A stretch of DNA of 64,000 nt from Prostheceraeus crozeri (Eukaryota > Platyhelminthes > Polycladida > Euryleptidae), in contig CAJQUW010003149.1 in assembly GCA_907163375.1 (NCBI GenBank), positions 156,327 to 220,326 on the forward strand. Reading direction: 5' to 3'. The stretch's first letter is position 1, and each line of letters begins with the position of its first letter. Below the pieces are notes generated by a model. The model had not been told where the DNA came from. It saw nothing but the letters and a program-made list of their open reading frames with translations, and made no database searches. Position numbers and translations under genes: made by a program. Shown in pieces: positions 23,683-36,872 of the stretch.

Positions 23683-23757
23683 ATTCCGGTTTTGGAGAAT
23701 CCGCCTTCTCATCGTCCCTCACTTTATCCTGATCTTCCTCGAAGTCGTCTTTATATT
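23683..23757 (-). CDS. ERICH3: ERICH3-like exon L (acidic linker)
   Basis: This 75-nt exon (phase 1 in, phase 1 out) has a tttcttctag acceptor and a consensus GTAAGT donor. It encodes EYKDDFEEDQDKVRDDEKAD and then SPKPE. Acidic composition, an SPK motif like that of exon K, and phase agreement on both sides argue that it belongs to the same gene. No domain is recognisable. The frame that continues to 23627 past the donor is intronic. Confidence 0.78.
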
Positions 23758-26700
23758 CTAGAAGAAAAGATGAAGTCACAGTAGATGGATAAACTTTAAT
23801 CGGAGACTGTTTTGTGATGTGATTTTCACAATGTCCTCTTGCGTAATGAAACTTGAAACTACTAGCCTTTAAATCAGAAAGAAGACTTTGCTTCCACACA
23901 AAACGTTGACTCCATAATCGAGCCATGCCATGCCTTTGATTTCTATATTATTCTCTTCTTTTACGCTTGTAGTAACGAAGTGAGAGCTCCAACCAGCAGC
24001 GATGGGAAATTATCGAGATCTCCCATCAGCAATTACAGGAGGAGCAGCAGTAGACTTCTATTAAGACTTCGTTTTGTTACATCTATATTCCACCTGTGAA
24101 CACACGTCGCAACACAAAAACAAACATTAAATTGACGATTCATGTTTCAGTCAATTTCTTGTGTACTAGCGATGTCAAATTACACAAATTTTGATCAGCT
24201 GATGAAGAAAGCAATTACCTCTGTGCCTACTGTTACAAATCCTGTTGTGCAATTTTCCATTGTTCAATGTTGATGCATGTATTGTTGAAATAATTGAAAA
24301 AACGGAAATGCGTGAGTTAACTAAAAACACTAAAACAAATCAGGATTGAGATATTTACGTCATAACCCTGCCAGCAACATGAAAAGGAAAAATTAGTAAA
24401 TAGAATTTGGGTAAGAAACTCTTGCTGTAATATATGAATAAAGGAAAAGTGTCTGACAATTTGATTTCTAATTGTAAAATTCCATGATTTCTGCCTGTCT
24501 CATACTATAATTTATGGTAGTTTGAAAGTGTAGAAAAAGTGACTTTTTGCATGAGAAAAAATTGCACAATGCACAGATATCGATCTCTTACATAATGTCA
24601 CGAAGGATGTATGAATATCTTTAAATTGGAGTTACAATCTCCTTCGAACTGGCAGATTGATGATTCCTCTACCGGATCAACGATCTTCATCTTGTAAGAG
24701 ACATTCACTACGAATCGCCGAGTCGATTATCTATGCGCATATCTCTGACGTAGTTTTGAATAGGTTTTGCTCAGGCATTTAAACATAAACATTTTGGAAA
24801 GAGTCAAATTTTTTGATGGCAAAATATTTGATTATTGGTAACGACATATTCCAGCTGCCACTAGCAGCTATATTCAGGCAAGTGTTGAAGGAATAGATTT
24901 TCCTAGTATACGCAATTGTAGATATCTGATGTATCCAGCCATTCCACTTACTTCAACTATAATATAGAAATTATTGAATTGAATCACTTTCAAATATCTA
25001 TCTTTCAGTGGAGTTCCGTTAAAACTAATAATGAATTCTAGTGCTAAAATTTGCTTTAAAATTAACAACGAATTTTAATATTGTATTTATTATTTCCGCT
25101 AATTAAATTGAAAATCTCCGCCATTATCATTGGCCATGACTTTGAATACAATATTGAAATTTGAAGCTCTACAGATAACTTTTACACATTCTCTCAATAT
25201 TTTATAACATGTGTTTGATATAAAGGCACTAAAGCGACACACTTGCTGCTCTTTCTCTGATAACCTGTCGGACAGAATCACTAAATGTACATCGCCCAGA
25301 ATTTGTATAAAAAATGACTATGGGTTCCTGAACGCAAATTTTCAAGCTATTGCATACAATTAACGATGCGATGATCCGTTCCCATATTTCTCGTCCGGAC
25401 TGTCAGAATTCGCATAAACGAGATAGTTTATGCAGTATATGAACCACCATTAAAGCTGTGATATTTTTGACAAGTTTTTAAGCAGATAATGAGATATGAC
25501 CAAAATACTGGTACAAATAGATTATCACTTCCTTTTTCACCCTTACATTCCATAATGCTGAATATCCCGTTTAAACAATCCAACCACCACAGATCTTCAA
25601 GATATGGCATCTACATACAAGGCTCCATACACAACAGATGAGAATAAGAGCTGATGATACCTCAACAACTCTATTCTCTGGTAACGGAAGGCTTTAGTAA
25701 TTGGTGCTAGAATAGTCCGTTAAAATCGAGCCGCGTCTAGGCAGTAGACACTTCAATACGCAGTCACTAACCTATCATCCCTTTTGCATACAATTTTGCA
25801 TCTGGATAGAAAACAAGTTGACATACAATGTTCAGACGATTTGTGGCGACTGGCTACTTTCAATAAGCTGTCTCATGCGAGGAGTTAATTGGAAAATAAA
25901 AATATATCGCATCTGATACATATCTCCACTGTTCATTCAATCTTTAGCTGAATTTATCTTTCAATTTTGTGTTGTGGGACATTAAAGGTAAGCCCTCTAT
26001 TAGCGTGCATGGCCGGTATTTACTTTTGGCTTTTGTCATCAAACCTATAGAATTATGATAAATGGCGTTCATTAATGGAGTTGAAATCAGCATCACATTA
26101 TGAGAACTTAAACCGTGAGATGAACGCTTGAATGCGTCTTATCCGCTGCTGGTGAGAATAAAGTCCTTCACTTACTATAAATCAAATAAAAATATAAAGG
26201 TGAATTCACATAAAAAATCAATCGTGATTATAGCTTACTATTTAAGGTGATCTTGTTAATTAATGCAAAATCAATCATTAACTTGAATATTGCTTGAATC
26301 ATACTTGAATTTCCCTTTCCTCTCGCTTCAAAACATGTGCTCCGATCGAGCACTGAAATTCGATCTAGCGCACGAACACTCTTCCACTTCAATGTCATTG
26401 TCATTGGATGAAATACATATGTTGATATGTTGTAGACCGAATATCTCTAAGTTGACTGCAATAAATGCATTCATTTCAAAGGATGCTCATTATGCATGAT
26501 AAATGAACAGAAAAATGCACAAGAACAGAACCAGTAGGTCAATCCCATTTTCTTTGATACATTTCTTCTTCTTGAATTGATCGCAGACATGGTGATATTT
26601 AATACACCCTTGTTTATGCAATCTTCACTATATCAGGTATTTAGTATTTGCCATACAGACCGGAATGAACGAGTTTTCAGACTTTTCAGGTCTAGAGAGT

Positions 26701-28320
26701 AATGACTAAGTGAACAGATTCATTATTCGCTGAAAATACTACAAAAAGGCGTCCAAGGAAAGATATTCCACACACTAACAACACAATCAGCGAAAAAATC
26801 CTCTACAGTTCAGCTTGACTGAGACGTTACTTTCACGCAATGTCCGCGGGTAGCAACTTGATTACATTCGCTGAATAATTTGCAAGATTGCATTTGGTAA
26901 ATCAAATATAATCTTTCTATTTTCGAATGAATATAAAGGGCGAGATGAATACCGTATTCACTGTAACGGACACTGACTATATGAAAAGCAGTTTTAACAA
27001 AACGTTGTAAAAGATTACACAGCAATCTTTGGCCTTAATGAGATTAATGTAGCAATATATAAGTAGTATCGTAATCATATGTAGTATTATATTGTAGCAG
27101 AGCAGGGAACAGGCCTGTCGAACTTGAAGAAATTTGTCGTTTCATGCAGATTATCAGTTGGTTTAGTTGAATGCAATCACTTAATCAACCAATTAAAATG
27201 AATTATGCGTCACTTTATTCCAGTGACTAAAATCACCACTCTTTTACTCTGTGTCAGCCATGTAATGGTTGTCGAGCCTTGATTGTCCACGAGCATTACT
27301 CAGCTCAACTTAAACAAACGCAGTTGACATAAACTTGGTGCGTGTTTGTTCGCACGGCTACAGATTCAGTTTTTTACTGCTTAAAACCACAATGTAAATA
27401 TCCGCCCACCTAATAATGTTTACCAAATAAATCTAACAGAATTTGATTAATGTTGGGGATTCCCTGAATTCTGTCAGCTTTCAATAAACGATTAGCTTAC
27501 ATGAGCAACTTAACAACGGTGCATCAACATCATTTTAGCATGTCAAAGTTTGCACTTAGTACAAAAAACAGATTCGAGATTGTAGATTCAAAAAGACAAG
27601 CCTATCAGCTTATCAATATTGTTTCTAATAGCCAGTCCGAGAGGTCATTCATAAAGAAGTTTTTCTGAAAAATGCGTTGACAAGAGTATATTCAAAATAA
27701 AAAATTTAACGATCACCCGACGCGTTTCGTATATACAGACAGTATCAAAGGCCTTAATTAGGCATTGGTTTATATTTTGATAAGACATTCAATGAACCAA
27801 CCAGAAATAGATTTCTTATTAGTAGAAACAGCTATCAGCATTAGCATGTGATGAAGCTTGTAAACTCTATGACAAATCTAAGAAAATCTATTCGGATTCT
27901 CTATCAATAATTCATTGGCTGCAAACTTGTAGAACAATTAATGGTCATTCGTTGTTAGTAATTTCAAATGAAATGAAGAAACATCAACAATTGGACTACA
28001 CAACAAAATGCTCAAATTTATTGAAGCTCAACAAAAAATTCTATAACAACATCATGAGAAAATTCTTGCGAGAGATCTTTACACTACCTTGTTCTATAAA
28101 AATGAAAAAATATGAAAATTTCAATACAAAGCTGTGAAACTTGAATGTGAATGATACTTTCAAACAAATGTGAATGTCAATTGGGATATTATGTATGGTC
28201 GAACACATCAGGAGGTTTCAAGATTTTGGTTGCTTCAAAATGAGCTTTATGAGTCATCGAACAGTTACCAGCCCAGGCATTTGTCCCTACCTATCATGGG
28301 AAGACACCAACATCACATCG
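23758..28320 (-). other. Intron K-L, distal part, nothing recognised
   Basis: AT-rich sequence without a recognisable gene, RNA or shared repeat. A CACCCGACGCGTTTCG stretch near 27716 faintly resembles Penelope-type 3' flanks, but there is no coding support. Confidence 0.5.
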
Positions 28321-28338
28321 GAGTGTCCTTTCTCTGAA

Positions 28339-28810
28339 CCCCTTCATCACACCTGCTTGTCATTCCTCCCAGCCCCTTCACCACACCTGCCTGTCATTCC
28401 TCCCAACCCCTTCACCACATGTACCTGTCCTTCCTCCCAACCGCTTCAACACACATGTCCTTTCTCCCAACCCCATCACCACACCTGCCTGTCCTTCCTC
28501 CCAACCCCTTCACCATACCTGGCTGTCATTCCTCCCAACCCCTTAACCACATCTGCCTGTCCTTCCTCCCAACCCCTTCACCATACCTGGCTGTCATTCC
28601 TCCCAACCCCTTAACCACACCTGGCTGTCCTTCCTCCCAGCCCCTTCACCACACCTGCCTGTCCTTTCTCCCAGCCCCTTCAACACATCTGCCTGTCCTT
28701 CCTCCCACCCACTTCACCACACCTGCCTGTCCTTCATCCCAACCCCATCACCACAACTGCCTGTCCTTCCTCCCAACCCGTCCACCACAATCGCCTGTTC
28801 TTTCTCCCTG
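28339..28810 (+). repeat. Minisatellite, about 34-bp CT-rich unit
   Basis: About 14 imperfect units contain CCTGTCCTTCCTCCCAACCC and CTTCACCACA. The plus strand is pyrimidine-rich; in the host transcript it is a purine-rich run. It ends about 200 bp downstream of exon K's donor, inside the following intron. Open plus-strand frames over it (28174-28614 and 28419-28820) are artefacts of the repeat. Confidence 0.95.
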
Positions 28811-29016
28811 CCAATTATGACCATTTATACACCAATGAGGAAGTTGGCTGTTTTGAATTACTGATGTATTCGACTTTCTAAATACCAATTGAGTTCTTGA
28901 TCATTTGAAACAGAAAATAGGTGAACTGTGAACAGATTAACTATGAAAATTCAGTGCCAGGAACTGTCAACAATCGAAACTAATACACGTCATTAACTCG
29001 GATACCGTGTATTGAC

Positions 29017-31137
29017 CTTTCGATGATTTTGGAGTTGATAATGATGAATCCCTTCTCAATTCATCTGCAGGAAGATCGGTTGACGATTCGACATTCGACT
29101 TAGCATTCTCTGAATTTGCGTCTGTTTCTCTGTTGTTCAGTGGCGTGCTGGTAGGCGTGTCTTGGCTCACTAAAGAAATGTTTCCTTCTGATTTCAAGAC
29201 TGCTTTTTCGATTTCACCGTTTATGCCGCAATTTGCAGGTTCTGGTTCATCCATTCTGCTTGGAGCACTTTCATAATTGGTAGATGGCATTTCCAAAGCT
29301 TTCTTTGCATCCATGTCGTTCTCTTTCTTTGGGGGGTCAGTCTCTATGATGCTTTCCTTCTTTGGGGAGTCAGTCTCTCTGTTGCTTTCCCTCTTTGGGG
29401 AGTCAGATTCTCTGATGTTCTCCCTCTTTGGGGAGTCAGTTTCTCTGATGTTCTCCCTCTTTGGGGAATCAGTCTCTCTGATGTTCTCCCTCTTTGGGGA
29501 GTCAGTCTCTCTGATGTTCTCCCTCTTCGGGGAGTCAGTTTCTCTGATGCTCTCCCTCTTTGGGGAGTCAGTTTCTCTGATGCTATCCCTCTTTGGGGAG
29601 TCAGTTTCTCTGATGCTATCCCTCTTTGGGGAGTCAGTTTCTCTAATGCTATTCCTCTTTGGGGAGTCAGTTTCTCTGATGCTCTCTTTCTTTGGGGAGT
29701 CAGTCTCTCTGATGTTCTCCCTCTTTGGGGAGTCAGTTTCTCTGATGCTCTCTTTCTTTGGGGAGTCAGTCTCTCTGATGTTCTCCCTCTTTGGGGAGTC
29801 AGTTTCTCTGATGTTCTCCCTCTTTGGGGAGTCAGTTTCTCTGATGTTCTCCCTCTTTGGGGAATCAGTCTCTTTGATGTTCTCCCTCTTTGGGGAGTCA
29901 GTTTCTCTGATGTTCTCCCTCTTTGGGGAATCAGTCTCTTTGATGTTCTCCCTCTTTGGTGATTCTGTCTCTCTGATGCTCTCTTTCTTTGGGGAGTCAG
30001 TCTCTCTGATGCTCTCTTTCTTTGGGGAGTCAGTCTCTCTAATGTTCTCCCTCTTTGGGGAGTCAGTCTCACTGATGCTCTCCCTCTTTGGTGATTCTGT
30101 CTCTCTGATGCTCTCTTTCTTTGGGGAGTCAGTTTCTCTAATGCTCACCTTCCTTGGTGAGTCAGTCTCTCTGATGCTATCTTGCTTTGGAGAGTAGGTC
30201 TCTCTGATGCTATCTTTCTGTGGAGAATCACCTTCCCTTATGTACTCACTCTTCGGAGAGTCGGCATCGCCTATGTTCTCCTTCGGAAAAGATTCATCTC
30301 TACTGGCCGACGCATTACGTTCCGTGTCCTCAGACTGTGACATATTCGTCTGAGTTTCCTCTTTGCTATATGAGACGTCATCCTCAGTATGTGCTTCAGA
30401 TTTTGGAGATCTTCTATCGTCTCGCGAAGTATTATATGTCTCATCATCTTTTTCTTCCCATATTTCAATTTCTTTTCTTTCCCAATCACTGTCTGTGACT
30501 TGTCCTTCATCAGAAGTTCCTGGATAAGGTGGTGGATCGAATGGAATGTTCTTTTCCTGCTCCCAATCACTCGGATTCGAGTATTCTGAATACACAGCTT
30601 CTTCTTCTACACTCGTTTCTCTATTACTCTTCTCCTCAGTTGGCCTTTGACGTTTCTTTAGATCCTCCTCTATTTTCTTGTCTATGTCTTCTTCTTTTCC
30701 ATAAATACTTTCCTCCAATTCCTTCTCTAGTTGCTGTTCATCTTCACTTTTCTCCGCAATGCTCTCTTCTTCGACTTGCTGGCGTAGACGTCTCCCCCTG
30801 GAGGCACGGAAACTTTGAGCAGCTGGACGTTCAGAATCTGGAGGTGTGGGAGTCAATATCGACCGCTGTTTGACTTCTTCTGGAAGAGGCGTCCTCTCCT
30901 CTTCATCGTCATCAAACTGTTCTTCATATGCAACTTCTAAGTATTCTTCGTCATCATCTTTCATTATCTTTTCATCTTCATCCAAAACTTCAACAACCTC
31001 CTCATCTTCCATTTCTGTCTGCATTTCTACTTCCAATTGTTCGTCGGAACATACCAGAGGAGAATCTGTGACTTCAAAGTCTTCGTCATAATCGTCAACC
31101 GATGGTCTATTCACTTCAGCATCCGTCAGCGCAGTAT
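29017..31137 (-). CDS. ERICH3: ERICH3-like giant exon K (acidic region plus SPK repeat array)
   Basis: This 2,121-nt exon (phase 1 in, phase 1 out) has a ccacag acceptor. The first 280 or so residues are dominated by Glu and Asp (for example MEDEEVVEVLDEDEKIMKDD), as in the Glu-rich body of ERICH3. About 29 tandem copies of an 11-residue unit follow, consensus SPKRENIRETD, between about 30265 and 29310. The tail is Ser/Asn-rich. The repeat is strongly charged and probably disordered or helical, and each unit offers a Ser-Pro-Lys proline-directed phosphorylation site. The donor AAAG|GTCAAT at 29016 is non-ideal but gives the phase needed by exon L. If it is not used, the frame ends at a stop at 28967-28969. 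Confidence 0.88.
29310..30265 (-). repeat. Coding 33-bp minisatellite (about 29 units)
   Basis: The array lies inside exon K and encodes the 11-residue SPKRENIRETD unit. Units differ mainly at residues 4-7 (RENI, KESI, RDSI), and blocks of identical units suggest slippage or unequal exchange. Because 33 is divisible by 3, the array is open on both strands in several frames, which creates long false reading frames. Confidence 0.95.
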
Positions 31138-31540
31138 CTGTGGAAAAGAGTCGAACGGTAATCCATAGAACGCTCTGAACAGGAGTTTAGAGTGTCAATC
31201 GAGTTGAAATGTGGAGAAGCATGAAATCTACGGTTGATAATAAATCGCATCGCTGAGATATGCGTCGGAGATCATCTAATCATATTTATAATTACCTTAG
31301 TTGACAGTGATCGCATCAGGCCACTGGCTTTCACGAGGTCGCAACTCATGTATCTTGCTCGCTCCCAACATAATCGTGAAAACTGTCTTGCTAACTGGGT
31401 ATCGAACACATTTATTCTGAAACTGAATTCAATCAGCAATTTTCTGTGGCCAACTGGAAACAGTCATAGTTATCAAAGGAAGCCAGGAGCGTCTTGTTTT
31501 TGGGACAAAGAATCTAACTCAGTCACCTATTCCTCTAGCT

Positions 31541-32256
31541 CAGGGGTGCGCAACCTTTTACATTTTTCGGCCGCCATTTCGAAGGCCGAATCACGGCCGC
31601 ACTTAATGTGTGTGCAAACAACTAGGTCAATGGCCTCAAATTAGCTTTCCATAATGAGTGACGTAATGAAAATCGCATAAAGGCATACTTCGTAAAGTGA
31701 GTTAGCAGGTTAACCCATATACGACCGACGATCATTTTTGACCCGAAAAGATTTTAAGCTTAACCCTTTCATGCATATTGTACTCTCTTGAGGACATTTT
31801 GACCCCGAAGCGGAAAAATTTGTAACAAAAGAAAGAGGAGATCAATGCGCTTTTAATGGATTTTAATGGTTTCTAATGGGGTTTTGAAGAATAAAGATTT
31901 GAAGCTAACGCGCACGAGCAATTCGAGCAAACTAGAATTGTCCCTTCTGTTTCTTTTAGCTGATGACTCTAGCCATGAATGCACGTGAATGTAACTTCCC
32001 TAAAATATTCTATTCATGAGTTATCGAACTGCTTGACCGCCTTCATCGCGCATGCAGGCGCGCATTTTTCCAAGCAGAATGGGCATAAAGGTGGTCGACA
32101 GTTACATGGTGACCAGCATGCTACCACAGTGACGATTGTTTTTCGATTGCTTTGAACTCCAGAAATATTTGCAATATACATGTACAATATTCTTTTTCAT
32201 TTGCTTCTAGTGTCACGGCCGCATGCGGCCGTAAGGCCGCAGGTTGCGCACCCCTG
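31541..32256. mobile_element. Non-autonomous hAT-type element
   Basis: The ends are CAGGGGTGCGCAACCT and its inverted copy AGGTTGCGCACCCCTG, with GGCCGC motifs just inside both. The flanks CTCTAGCT and CTCTAGTT match at 7 of 8 bases, the 8-bp target duplication expected of hAT elements. The 716-bp interior has no transposase. It ends 23 bp before the next element. Confidence 0.92.
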
Positions 32257-32279
32257 CTCTAGTTAAACACTTAGATAAT

Positions 32280-32907
32280 TATGGGTTATTTTCACCCCCC
32301 CCCCACGTTTTCAAATTTGTCTAAAATCCGTAGAAATTAATCAATCGTCACAAAACTTTAAACACCCAGAAGTGAGAATGTTTTCTACCCACACACCAAA
32401 ATTTGTGCAAATCGGACAAGCACTTTTTGAATTAGGGGCGACAACTTGAAGTGCAGCGATGTCTCTGCAGCTTGATCTGACTTCTTCTGACCTCATCGTC
32501 TGAGCAGGAAGCACTTGAGGTCAACAAAGTCATTTCCCGACAACTCGTGAAGTGATGATGACCAGGCCACATCCCTTATACAAACATCTTTAACTTAAGA
32601 AAAGGCGTGGCAAAGTAATGGTCGTGGGAAGATTTCAAATAGCAGCGGATGAGACGAAGAGGGAGAGAGAACAATACACACACGAGTGACAATAATGCGT
32701 CGAACAGACGAAGTCAGATCAAGCTGTTGGCATCGCTAAGCTTCACGATGCTATCGTCTCTAATGCAAAAAGTACTTGTCCGATCTGCACAAATTTTTGT
32801 ATGTGGGTAGAAAATGTGCCTAAGTACGTCTACCTGAAGTTTGGTGACGATTGATTCATTTTTGCAAATTTTAGACAAGTTTGAAAACTTGGGGGGGACA
32901 ACCCATA
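32280..32907. mobile_element. Complete foldback-type element
   Basis: It starts TATGGGTTATTTTCACCCCC and ends GGGGGGACAACCCATA. The outer 150 or so bases at each end are inverted copies, including GACAAGCACTTTTTG against its complement. The interior is shared with the truncated copy at 10755-11306. No coding capacity, so it depends on a transposase elsewhere. Confidence 0.88.
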
Positions 32908-35900
32908 GGCATAGATACTTGATTGGCAAGCCACTTTCCATGGTAGAGCTAGGAACAAGACGAACTAGTTTACCTAAACGACCTCGTGAGAGCATGCTAC
33001 TATACAATATCCATCGCCTAGACTAAGCAGCTCTCCAACGACTGCATGATGCATTTGGAAGATGTTTTCTCATCATCATGCATTCACCTCTTTCATATAG
33101 CATTTTCATGCATTGATGTTCTGCACAAGATAATAAGGTAACAATTACAAATAACATCTATGAATAAAAGTGAGAATATATTCAGCCAAAACATTTTCAA
33201 ATACATACAAAATGCTCTATCATATCTAAATTGTACAGAAATTCATTGATCGCAAGTTTATGACCACATGTCTCTGAGTTCAAGAAAGAATTGTAGACTG
33301 CCAGTTTGCGTAGACATATTAGAAAAATGCCCAGACTTGCACATTTCAAGCACTGTATTCCTCAGACTGCGCATTATCCGACGAAGACTTGCCAGCATGG
33401 TTAGGAAGATCAAAACCAACTGATGACATCTGAGCAATGCAAAGGACTGCACAAAAGGCTGCTCGTCTGTTAAGCGAAGTAGCATATCACTACAAGATTG
33501 CGACTGCCATCGAGTACAACTTTAGTTCTTAAATTGCGCATATCGGTGGAGATTTTTCTAAATGACATCCTCAACTGACAAACTGACACCACATGAGCAT
33601 TCCTCTCTATGATGAGATACTAGGATTGAGAAATAAGAGCAGCCTACTGTGCTCGTGCAGTCCATCAGCTAGATCAGCTATTCTAGATATTACAAGCTAG
33701 CTTATGCTTCTCAAAGCCATGCTGAAGAGTCCCTGTAGGACGAAACATAGCGTCAATGGCTGGCAAGATGTTTCGCTTCAATTGTTCAAGACTGTGGATA
33801 TTTTTTGTGTCTGTTTTTATATTTAAAGATGTAATCAGTTGAATACAAGCAAGCCAAACATTTATAAAGATTAGGAATACAGTAAGGATCATGATTTTCA
33901 CCATCAAGTAGGTCATATTTGGTATCTATCGAAATACAATCTGTCATATAGTTTTGTAAACTAACTTCTTCCACAAGTCAATAGAGCGATGAGAAAATGT
34001 GTCACGCGTGATTGACACACACACACAGTCACACAAGACAATTTACAAACTGAGTAAGACCTGTTTTATACTGTCTGTAGCCGCAACCATCATTTTCATG
34101 GCGAAGCGCAATTAGTTCAATCGTCTTTCGTTCAATCACAGATTCAGAAAGAAATAGCGCATTGATATCAATGAGACATATCAAAATGAATATCTTCTGT
34201 ATGTGTTTCATCTATCATTTGTGAGATCAGACATAAGATCAAAGGAGGCAAGTTTTGTGTTGTGCAATAATTTTGCAGACATTTTGTGCATTCAAGCTCT
34301 CAGCTCTTGCATTTTCGACTGAAGTCATGGCAGTTCTTCTTTTACCAAAAGACGAACACGACAAAACTTGCTGAACTTCTAAAAATATTTCGCAGAATTG
34401 TGACTTTGACATAGGTGAATTTTCTCGCTACCTTTGTTCAGCTAGCATTGATATCAAATCAGAACGAACGACGATCAATCGGCATTAATGCATCAACAAG
34501 TACACACTTTAAAGTTAGAGTTATTTGCGTGGACTATGTCACTATACATTTGTGTTCTGATACAGTTCCATCTGTAGAAGCATCTATATGCAGCTTGCAG
34601 CTCAGTGTAAAAGGTCTGTCGTGTGCTTCATACCTCAAGTGATCATTCAATACCTCTGAAACAGCACTTCAAATTGCACATCGCCTAAATGAACATTTGA
34701 ATTCAAGACAACTGAGACATCATCTGTTATATGAACTGATTGCATGGTCATATCATCAAGCGTCGAGTCTGGAGGACAACAATGATTTTCATTTTATGCT
34801 ACGTTGCTCAATCGTACATAGAGCATAATCGCCACTGAGATTAACTATGTAAAAGTCTACCATAAATCACAGAAGATTGTGGGAATCCTTCGCAGATAAA
34901 TATCCAATTGTAAACAACCTTAATAAGCAGGTACACGTAACACTGATATATTCCCCCTGCAACACATCGTCCATCACCCGAATTTAGCTGCTGACTTGTT
35001 CATGTTTCATCTAATCTGAGAAAGAGAGGGAATTACCATTTACTAGAATGCGAATGTGGCCTACATGTCAGCATAAAATCGGAATGATGCCTTGTCAAGG
35101 TATCATTCGAATGAGCATTTGAGGAAATTCACTTGCAAAACCAGTCGGGTTCCTCAAAGATTTGGTTCCCCGAAAACGTAAAATCAACGTTCATACTTTG
35201 ATAAAACAAAGTCTAGTCGGGAGAAAAAATCTCATTACCGCAGCTTCTTTAATGCAAATGATCTGATCAGAAAATTTTGATAAAAATTGAAGCATAAAAG
35301 GTGACAAGCAAATATATACAAGCTTTTCATGAAATTATTAGTGAGGCGTCGGACTGTGACTTTTCTGCACCTTGCGCATGGTTTGCGGGAGATCTCGAGT
35401 CCCAATATCCAATCAAACTGAGGAACTGCACCAAAGCCCGCAGATGACACTGTGCATGGCTTGAGACTGGTGTGCACACATCAGAATGGCTAAGTATGGT
35501 TTACACTTCACTTGTTAACATATTCGGAGCAATTCGCATGAATGAACAAATAACTGACTTCATTTGTGATAGAGCGTGATATTCGCACTCATATGTAAAC
35601 AGATTATATCAATTTGTCGAATGAAATCTAACTGCATTCGCATTTTAGAAGCAGACGTACATTGTTGATATTTGATATGTCATGAAACATACCCATGACA
35701 AATGCAACATCAAATACTATTCAAAATTGTAGCAATTTTCCTTTCACTCAAAAACTGATTTTGAAGTATGTGAGCAATCCTTCTAGATTATTTGAAATAT
35801 TTTACAAGGAATGTGTGACATATTCGAGACATTTCGGTTTATCAAAAATTACAAACTTTGATGTAAACCAGAGAACGAATCAATATCTTAGCATTGAATT

Positions 35901-36872
35901 ACTAAGACAATGCATCTGCAATGTACTTGAAAATTGATGAAAAATCCTGTTACTATTAAAATAATCCATTTAGGTAGAATAACACAGCTGGGTTTTCTTT
36001 TTACTTTTAATATGCCTTTTGAAGCTTCTTTGTGATCTATAAATATTTTTACAAGTGCATGTAGACTTCTCTTCTACTTATCGAGTGTCTTATAAGTAGT
36101 GTTTGTTTCAATCTTATTTTGCTAAAGATGCTTAGCCTTTGCTTGGCCGAGGGCTATTAGAGCATCGCTTGCAATCGTTCGCAGGAGAGTTCACCATCCA
36201 TTAGCCTATGTAGTTTATTCAGTACAAACTGACGATGCGTGACGGACGCCTCGTGAAGTGCATCGCATAGAAAATGGAAAAAGATGACATTGTATCTGTC
36301 CTTTCGCCAAATTGAAAAAATGAATGACGACCGCAGTATACTTAAACAATTTTTTAAACTATGTAGAAACTAAAAAGATCAACACAGCATGATGAAGGAC
36401 AGTAATATCAGATAACCGCAAACCCTGTGCAGCGAATGAATCACAATCCAACGGCCCCATATTACTGATATTCATAATCTGTTAAGCTCAGCTGATTATG
36501 TTGATTTTCTCTTTTACTACTCAATAAAGCAGATTTGCTCATGCTCTGATGATGTTCAGTTGCCTTCATTCTCTACCTCAGCAAACTTGTCACTTCAACT
36601 GACCCTCAACTTCCAGGAAAGCCGGAAGAGGAACATGTGGCCCCTCATCTTCCTCTACAACATGTTCAAAGACATCCAAAGGCTGAGAATCAGCCGAGAA
36701 TGGACGGTCAGACCATTGAGTGAACACATCACGTCTCATCTCAGAGCAGCCGCGACACATATACATTTGAATCCGTGGCCAATCTAGTGAAGTTAAGCGT
36801 TTCAACAGTCAAAGTATTTAATGAATGAGTTAGAGAATCTCTATTAATACTTCATGAATTGAATATTCTTAC
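32908..36872 (-). other. Intron J-K, distal part, nothing recognised
   Basis: AT-rich sequence with a short CA run at 34018-34032. Small open frames show no known motif. Confidence 0.5.

Noticed and set aside
28174..28820. Two overlapping plus-strand frames rich in Pro, Ser and His
   Set aside because: They are translations of the 34-bp minisatellite, with no splice sites, homology or consistent codon use.
29277..30197. 306-codon plus-strand frame with repeated GESVSLMFSLF
   Set aside because: It is the antisense of the 33-bp coding array in exon K; a repeat length divisible by three keeps several frames open.
32714..33026. Short frames on both strands near 32.8-33.0 kb
   Set aside because: They fall in the inverted terminus of the foldback element and mirror each other.
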